DNA from: Alphaproteobacteria bacterium
GTDB lineage: Bacteria; Pseudomonadota; Alphaproteobacteria; SHVW01
Direction of reading: 5' to 3'
Assembly: GCA_016869645.1 (NCBI GenBank)
Contig: VGDO01000006.1
Coordinates: 1 to 64,000, forward strand
DNA length: 64,000 nucleotides
Shown: positions 57,992 through 64,000 of the stretch, piece after piece
Layout of the letters: each line of letters starts with the position of its first letter
Numbering within the stretch: the stretch's first letter is position 1
Translations under genes and position numbers: made by a program
Notes under the pieces: generated by a model
Database searches by the model: none
What the model saw: the letters and a program-made list of their open reading frames with translations, nothing else
Told to the model about the DNA's origin: nothing

Positions 57992-58932
57992 AGGCCCTCG
58001 GACATCAGGCGCACGATCGTCGCGATCAGCGACAGCATCAGCGCGCCGCCGAGGAACTCGGCGACGCGGAACACGCGCATCTTGGCGATCGAGGTCTCGA
58101 AAACGGCGAGCAGCACGGCGGCGGCGGCAAGCTTGGCGACGTAGGTCACGAGGCCGAGCAGGAGCGCATGTGGCGTCGCTTCGACCGCCATGCCCCAGGG
58201 CACGAAGATGCAGGCGATCATCGAGGCGTAGGTGAGCAGCTTGAGCATGCTCGCCGCTTCGATCATCGCTAGATGACGGCCGGAATATTCGAGCACCATG
58301 GCCTCGTGCACCATGGTGAGCTCGAGATGGGTAGCCGGATTGTCGACCGGCACGCGGCCGTTCTCGGCGATCGCGACCATCAGCACAGCCATGAGCGCCA
58401 GCGCCAGCGATACTTCGAGGCCGACGCCGCCGCCGATGATGAAGCGCGCAATCTCGCTGAGCGAGGTCGATTTGGCGACCAGCGCCACGGTAAAGGTCAC
58501 CATCAGCATGGCCGGCTCGGCGAGTGCGGCGATCAGCATCTCGCGGCTGGAGCCGATACCGCCGAAGCTCGTGCCGACATCCATGCCGGCGAGCGCCAGC
58601 AGGAAGCGTGCGCTGGCGAGAATCGCGATCAGCGCGATCAGATCCGCGGTGGGTGCCAGAGCCAGGACGGCGGTGACGCCCGGCACCAGCGAGGCGGCGA
58701 GCCAGGTCAGCGCGAAGACGAAGTATGGTGCCGCCCGGAACAGCCAGGAGGCATTGGCGGCAAGCACGGCGTCCTTGCGCAAGAGGCGCGTCAGATCGCG
58801 GTAGGGCTGGAGGAGCGGCGGTCCGCGCCGCCCGAGCAGCCGCGCCTTGATCAGGCGCACGAGGCCGGTCATCAGCGGCGCCAGCAGCACGACCAGCGCG
58901 ATCTGCGCGACCTGCAGGAGCGCGGCCGTCAT
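57988..58932 (-). CDS. HyfC/NuoH-like membrane subunit
   Basis: LLGRRGPPLLQPYRDLTRLLRKD, RVPVDNPATHLELTMVHEAMVLEYSGRHLAMIE. Confidence 0.93.
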   Translation of the reverse strand: MTAALLQVAQIALVVLLAPLMTGLVRLIKARLLGRRGPPLLQPYRDLTRLLRKDAVLAANASWLFRAAPYFVFALTWLAASLVPGVTAVLALAPTADLIALIAILASARFLLALAGMDVGTSFGGIGSSREMLIAALAEPAMLMVTFTVALVAKSTSLSEIARFIIGGGVGLEVSLALALMAVLMVAIAENGRVPVDNPATHLELTMVHEAMVLEYSGRHLAMIEAASMLKLLTYASMIACIFVPWGMAVEATPHALLLGLVTYVAKLAAAAVLLAVFETSIAKMRVFRVAEFLGGALMLSLIATIVRLMSEGL

Positions 58933-60941
58933 TGGGCGGTCGCCGCGACGGCGAACAGCAGAACGATGAGCGCCGCGAACATGAGGGACAAGTAGCGCCG
59001 GATGGTCATGAACTGCATGGCGTTGAAACGGTCGGCGAGGAAGCCGATCAGGCGAGCGCAGGGGTCGAAGATCAGCCGCCAGGCCGGGTCCCACAGGCCG
59101 AGCTTGAAGCTCGCGGCGCGGGTTTCACCCGGATCGGGCATGTCGACCGTCTCGTTCGCGCGAAAAACGACCGTCGCGAACACGCGGCGCAGCGGCTGGG
59201 CGAAGCTCGAGGCGCTGTACTGCGTCGCCGGATCGCTCGACGGGAAGCCGCAATCCCAGGGTGCCGAGCGGCGCAGCCGGCTGGTGCCGAGCCGATGGGC
59301 GAGCAGCACGACCAGCAGGCCGAAGCCGGTCATGACGGCGAGCACGATGATGCCGCTATAGGAATTGAGCTCGCCGACCACGGGCGCCAGGAACAGCCAG
59401 CCCGCGCCCGACGGCAGGCCGGCGCCGACGATCGCGGCGGCGAGGGGATCGATCAGCTTGACGGCGAGCGCCGGCAAAGCGCCGAGGCACAGGCATAGCG
59501 TCGCCAGCAAGCCCATCGCCACAGTCATGGTCGGCTCCACCTCGCTTGCAGCCGCAGCTTGCGCGGTGCGAGGGCGGCTGAGGAAGAGCACGCCGTAGAG
59601 ACGCACGAAGCAGGCGGCCGCGAGCGCCGCCGCCAGCACCAACGCCACGCCGGCGAGCGGCACGATGAGCTTGAGCAAGGGCTGCGGCAGGCTCGGGCTG
59701 GTGAATACGGCCTGGAACATCATCCATTCCGAGGCGAAGCCGTTGAGCGGGGGCAGGCCGGCGATCGCGAAGCAGCCGACCAGGGCGACGACCGCCGTCC
59801 GCGGCATGCGGTGAATGAGGCCGCCGAGCCGCTCCAGGTCGCGCACTCCCGTCGCCGTCAGGACAGCGCCCGCGCTACAGAAGAGCAGACTCTTGAACAG
59901 CGCATGATTGAGCGCATGGAACAGCGCAGCGACGAAGGGCAGGGCGGCGTACTCGGGCACGCCGCTGGCGCGAAACGCGAGCGACAGCCCCAAACCGATC
60001 ATGATGATGCCGACATTCTCGACGGTCGAATAGGCGAGCAGCGTCTTGAGGTCGCGCTCCATCAGGGCGTAGAGGATGCCGAGCACGGCAGAGATCGCGC
60101 CGACGCACATGATCATGCCGCCCCACCACCATTGTTGCGGCGCGCCGACGAGGTCGAAGACGATGCGGATGAAGCCGTAGATCGCGATCTTCGTCATGAC
60201 GCCGCTCATCAGCGCGGACACGTGGCTCGGTGCCGCGGGGTGGGCCAAGGGCAGCCAGACGTGGAGCGGCACGAGACCGGCTTTCGATCCAGCGCCGATC
60301 AGCGCCAGGATGACGACGAAGCCGGCGGCCCACGCATCGGGCGTGCCGGCGCGCATGGCGGCAAAGCTGTAGCCGCCCTCGGCGCCGGCGAGCAGGCCGA
60401 AGGCAAATAGGAGCGCCAGCGTACCGAAGCTCGCCATCAGCAGGTAGATGAAGGCGGCCCGGGCGTTGCCCTCCTGGCGATGGTTGGCGAGCACCAGGAG
60501 CCAGGAGACGATCGACATCGTTTCCCAGCTCAACAGGAAGGCGAACGCGTCATCGGCGACCAGCACCAGATTCATCATGCCGAGGTAGGCCGGATAGAAT
60601 GGCAGCACGCGCCGCGGTTCGGCGTCATGGCGGCCGTAGCCGAGGGCGAACAGGCTGATCAGTGCGCCGGCGAAGTTGAGCAGCACGGCGAAGAAGCCGG
60701 ACAGCAGATCGACGCGGAAATGCACCTCGACCCACGGCAGGCCCATGGGCAGCGAGAGGGCGGCGACGGCTCCGGAGGACGGGCGCAGCTGGTCGAGCAG
60801 GCCGGCCCCCGCGAGGACGGCCGAAACGATCAGGCTGCCGCCATAGACGATGACATTCGCCTGTGGCAGGCGCGGCCACAGCGCTCCGGTGATGCCGAGG
60901 CCGATCAGGGCGGCGACGCCGAGCAGGATGACGTCGAGCAT
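58929..60941 (-). CDS. HyfB-like proton-translocating antiporter-type subunit
   Basis: KAGLVPLHVWLPLAHPAAPSHVSALMSGVMTKIAIYGFIRI, PWDCGFPSSDPATQYSASSFAQPLRRVF. Confidence 0.93.
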   Translation of the reverse strand: MLDVILLGVAALIGLGITGALWPRLPQANVIVYGGSLIVSAVLAGAGLLDQLRPSSGAVAALSLPMGLPWVEVHFRVDLLSGFFAVLLNFAGALISLFALGYGRHDAEPRRVLPFYPAYLGMMNLVLVADDAFAFLLSWETMSIVSWLLVLANHRQEGNARAAFIYLLMASFGTLALLFAFGLLAGAEGGYSFAAMRAGTPDAWAAGFVVILALIGAGSKAGLVPLHVWLPLAHPAAPSHVSALMSGVMTKIAIYGFIRIVFDLVGAPQQWWWGGMIMCVGAISAVLGILYALMERDLKTLLAYSTVENVGIIMIGLGLSLAFRASGVPEYAALPFVAALFHALNHALFKSLLFCSAGAVLTATGVRDLERLGGLIHRMPRTAVVALVGCFAIAGLPPLNGFASEWMMFQAVFTSPSLPQPLLKLIVPLAGVALVLAAALAAACFVRLYGVLFLSRPRTAQAAAASEVEPTMTVAMGLLATLCLCLGALPALAVKLIDPLAAAIVGAGLPSGAGWLFLAPVVGELNSYSGIIVLAVMTGFGLLVVLLAHRLGTSRLRRSAPWDCGFPSSDPATQYSASSFAQPLRRVFATVVFRANETVDMPDPGETRAASFKLGLWDPAWRLIFDPCARLIGFLADRFNAMQFMTIRRYLSLMFAALIVLLFAVAATAQ

Positions 60942-61116
60942 GGCCGGCCGTATTCAGCCGTCTACACGAGCCCGGGCGGCAATTGCACGCTCCGGGCTTG
61001 TAGAACTGTCGCCGACCAGTGCCGTCTCCGATGTGATCAAATGCGCGATCCGCGTTGCGCCCGGCGGATCGCGAGAAGGCAAACGCCGGCGAAAGCCGCC
61101 CGAAACGGCGGCGCAG

Positions 61117-61770
61117 CTAATCTAGGGCAGTGCCTCCGGATGGTGCAAGGCGGGGCCGCGGGCTGGAAACGGCCGATCGCCTGCCATCAGAGGCAGGCAC
61201 GCAGCCCCGGCGCGTCGTCCGGCGGCCGGCCCTGAAACCCAGGGCCCAGATATTGTGGCGGGCCAGCATCCATTTCTTACCGCCGAAACCAGCCGCCTCC
61301 ATCGCGCGCATCAATTGGCGCGGCACGAAACCCGAGCGGTGCGCCATCTGGGTGGCGCCTCTGGCAATCGCGCGGGTATAGCCGAACACCACGTCATAGG
61401 CGGTGATCGGTCCGGCCTTGGCCTCGTAGAGCACGTGCTCCGGAAGCCCCTTGGCGATGAGTGCCGCGGCCTCGGTCAGGTCGGGAACCACGACCAGCAG
61501 CACGCCGCTGGTGCGCAGCACGCGCCGGAACTCGCGAAGCGCGAGCGGCACCTCATGAGCATAGAGGTGTTCCAGGCTGTGCGCGCACACCACCGCGTCG
61601 ATCGAGTCGGCGGCGACCTCGGGCATGGCCGTGATCGAGGCGACGACGTCGGGCTCGACCGAGGGATCGATATCGAGGCGGATCTCGCGCCACTCCGCGC
61701 CGCGAAACGGCGGCGGCACCTTCTCGGGATTCCGCGCACCGCATCCGACATGGAGCAGAGTGCGGGCCAT
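61117..61770 (-). CDS. class I SAM-dependent methyltransferase
   Basis: LLHVGCGARNPEKVPPPF, IDAVVCAHSLEHLYAHEVPLALREFRRVLRTSGVLLVVVPDL. Confidence 0.85.
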   Translation of the reverse strand: MARTLLHVGCGARNPEKVPPPFRGAEWREIRLDIDPSVEPDVVASITAMPEVAADSIDAVVCAHSLEHLYAHEVPLALREFRRVLRTSGVLLVVVPDLTEAAALIAKGLPEHVLYEAKAGPITAYDVVFGYTRAIARGATQMAHRSGFVPRQLMRAMEAAGFGGKKWMLARHNIWALGFRAGRRTTRRGCVPASDGRRSAVSSPRPRLAPSGGTALD

Positions 61771-61780
61771 GATTTTTGTC

Positions 61781-62965
61781 CTATTGGGCGCCGCCAGCGC
61801 GCGTGCGCCCGAACGACAGCTCGACCGGCTCGGCAGCGGCACTCGGCGCCGCGATCGGCGCGCCGGCGGCTCCGACCGCGCCGCCCAGCTCGACCTGCTC
61901 GATGCTCTCGGCGCGCTTCGTTACCTTCTCGGCCGAGATGCGGATCTCGCGCACATCCTTGCTCGCCTGCTCGAAATGGGTCTGCAAGGTTTCGGTCCGT
62001 TTGTCGAGCCGTGCGACGTCCTCCATCAGCTTGCGGACCTCGTCCTGGATCAGGTGTGCCTGCTCGCGCATACGTGCGTCCTTGAGCACGGCGCGGATCG
62101 TCGTCAGCGTCGCCATCATGGTGGTCGGCGACACGATCCACACCCGCTTGCGCCGCGAGGCGTCGACGATCTCGGCGAGGTTGGCGTGGAGCTCGGCGTA
62201 GACCGCTTCGCTCGGCAGGAACATGAGCGCGGACTCCGCCGTCTCGCCCGCCACGATATAGCGGTCGGCGATGTCGTTGATGTGCTTGGTCAGCGAGACG
62301 CCGAGCGCCTTGCGCGCCAGCGCGCGCTGGGCGTCGTCGCCGGCCGCCATCAGCGCGCGATAGCTCTCGAGCGGGAACTTGGCGTCGACCGCAATGGCGC
62401 CGGGCGGGTTCGGCAGATGCAGGAGGCAGTCGACCCGGCGGCCGTCGCCGAGGGCGGCCTGGAAGGAATAGGCCGAGGGCGGCAGCACGTCGCGCACCAG
62501 GTCCTCGAGCTGCAACTCGCCGAAGGCGCCGCGCGCCTGCTTGTTGCTGAGAATATCCTGCAGCGCCACGACGCGCGCCGACAGCTCGGTGATGTTCTTC
62601 TGCGCGGCGTCGATCACCGCCAGTCGCTCGCGCAGCCCGTCGATCGTCGTGTTGGTCTGCGTGCCCGCCTTGTCCAGGCTCTCGCCCAGCTTGCGGCTGA
62701 CTTCGGCCAGACGCTCCTCGAGCATGCGCGCAAGCTGGCGCTCCTGGGCCTGCATGTGCTCGGCGAGCCGTGCCTGGGCGGCCGCTTCGGCGACCGCCAT
62801 CTGCTCGAGCCGGCCTTCGAGCTGCGCTTGTCCCTGGGCCAGTTCGCGCGCCGCCTGGCCGATCCCGGCCGTGTCGCCATTGCCGCGGCGAAGCGCCACG
62901 CCGACGCCTGCGAGGGCTGCCAGTGTGACGATCAGGAGGACGATCAGGAGCGGATCCATGGCCAT
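61781..62965 (-). CDS. rmuC: DNA recombination protein RmuC
   Basis: N-terminal TM, coiled coil, RGAFGELQLEDLVRDVLPP, VDAKFPLESYRAL, SEAVYAELHANLAEIVDASRRKRVWIVSPTTMMATL. Confidence 0.93.
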   Translation of the reverse strand: MAMDPLLIVLLIVTLAALAGVGVALRRGNGDTAGIGQAARELAQGQAQLEGRLEQMAVAEAAAQARLAEHMQAQERQLARMLEERLAEVSRKLGESLDKAGTQTNTTIDGLRERLAVIDAAQKNITELSARVVALQDILSNKQARGAFGELQLEDLVRDVLPPSAYSFQAALGDGRRVDCLLHLPNPPGAIAVDAKFPLESYRALMAAGDDAQRALARKALGVSLTKHINDIADRYIVAGETAESALMFLPSEAVYAELHANLAEIVDASRRKRVWIVSPTTMMATLTTIRAVLKDARMREQAHLIQDEVRKLMEDVARLDKRTETLQTHFEQASKDVREIRISAEKVTKRAESIEQVELGGAVGAAGAPIAAPSAAAEPVELSFGRTRAGGAQ

Positions 62966-63088
62966 GGGCAAGCTATCACGGATCGACGCCTTCCCGCACG
63001 ACCGAGCTCGTTGGACGGTCCGATGCGCTTGACTGGACGACGCGCCGCGCCTACCTAAGAGGCGCTGAAATCCTGGATTTTTTCGCGT

Positions 63089-63640
63089 ATGGCCAAGCTG
63101 CCCATCATCGTCGCGCCCGATCCGCGGCTGAAACTAAAATGCCGGCGCGTCGAGCGGGTCGACGCCGAGACTCGGCGCCTGATGGACGACATGCTCGAGA
63201 CCATGTACGCGGCACCCGGCATCGGCCTGGCGGCGCCGCAGGTCGGGCATCCCGTGCGCATCATCGTCGTCGACATTGCCCGCAAGGATGAGCCGCCCCA
63301 GCCGCTGCGCATGGCAAACCCCGAGATCGTCTGGGCTTCCGACCACGACGCGACCTACGAGGAGGGCTGTCTCTCGCTGCCCGAGCACTACGCCGACGTG
63401 GTCCGCCCGGCCGAGGTGCGCATCCGCTATCTCGACCACGAGAACGAGATCCGCGAGATCGAAGCCAAGGGATTGCTCGCCACGTGCATCCAGCACGAGA
63501 TGGATCACTTGGACGGCGTGCTGTTCGTCGACCACATCTCCGCGCTCAAGCGCAACATCATCTTGCGCAAGCTGCTCAAGGCCAAGAAGAACAAGACCCC
63601 GGCGCAGCCAGCGACGGTCGCGGCCGGCACGGCGCTCTAG
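63089..63640 (+). CDS. def: peptide deformylase
   Basis: [42 protein letters not shown]. Confidence 0.97.
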   Translation: MAKLPIIVAPDPRLKLKCRRVERVDAETRRLMDDMLETMYAAPGIGLAAPQVGHPVRIIVVDIARKDEPPQPLRMANPEIVWASDHDATYEEGCLSLPEHYADVVRPAEVRIRYLDHENEIREIEAKGLLATCIQHEMDHLDGVLFVDHISALKRNIILRKLLKAKKNKTPAQPATVAAGTAL

Positions 63641-63659
63641 GCCGGGCCGGAGGCGCTCG

Positions 63660-64000
63660 ATGGCGCTGCGGCTGGCCTTCATGGGAACACCCGACTTCGC
63701 CGTGCCATCGCTCGCCGCGCTCGTCTCGGCCGGCCACGCCGTGCCCGCCGTCTACTGCCAGCCGCCGCGGCCGGCTGGCCGCGGCAAGAAGCCGCAGCTG
63801 TCGCCCGTGCAAGCCTGGGCCGAAGCGCATGGCCTGAACGTGCGCACGCCGGCGCGCCTCCGGGATCCGGCCGAGCATGACGCCTTCGCTTCGCTTGATC
63901 TCGACGCGGCCGTTGTTGCTGCCTATGGTCTGATCCTGCCCAAGCCCATGCTCGAGGCACCCCGCCTCGGCTGCCTCAACGTACACGCCTCACTGCTGCC
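63660..64000 (+). CDS. fmt: methionyl-tRNA formyltransferase, 5' part (cut by window end)
   Basis: [86 protein letters not shown]. Confidence 0.95.
   Translation, partial: MALRLAFMGTPDFAVPSLAALVSAGHAVPAVYCQPPRPAGRGKKPQLSPVQAWAEAHGLNVRTPARLRDPAEHDAFASLDLDAAVVAAYGLILPKPMLEAPRLGCLNVHASLL

Overview
GC-rich, chromosomal-looking alphaproteobacterial window (a Rhodospirillales/Rhizobiales-like origin is inferred from gene content only). Main blocks: a VapBC-type toxin-antitoxin pair (partner genes at 36-673); an amidohydrolase plus orphan CoxL-like molybdenum hydroxylase operon with an intruding REP-like palindrome; a MASE1 histidine kinase; a TauD dioxygenase behind a relic of a second amidohydrolase; a CocE hydrolase; a DUF2235 protein; Sir2; a two-subunit isoquinoline-oxidoreductase-like molybdoenzyme; a heparin-lyase-like protein; a pentapeptide-repeat protein plus kinase; TauE and homocysteine methyltransferase; a proline racemase/DapA/GntR cluster; an orphan cobH; a decayed HWE kinase with an intact response regulator; two DctPQM TRAP transporters, one followed by a TAXI binding protein; an aminopeptidase; a Yej-type peptide ABC operon with ghrA; cytochrome c / kdsB / pheA; a FocA-like transporter; a PilZ-like protein; an ATP-grasp protein; nudC; SRP RNA; dnaX-ybaB-recR; a Hyf/Ehr-like membrane complex; and rmuC, def, fmt (fmt cut by the window end). 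The most interesting items are: (1) the six-gene Hyf-like complex at 53763-60941, whose large subunit has lost the NiFe-ligand cysteine motifs, has no ferredoxin subunit in the cluster, and is translationally coupled to an uncharacterised secreted protein; (2) perfect-arm hairpins between dctP and dctQ in both unrelated TRAP operons; (3) two exact TTAA-N7-TTAA CtrA-like boxes upstream of signalling genes; (4) an orphan CsoR-like palindrome; (5) two clear gene relics. No CRISPR array, tRNA, rRNA or complete IS element was recognised.
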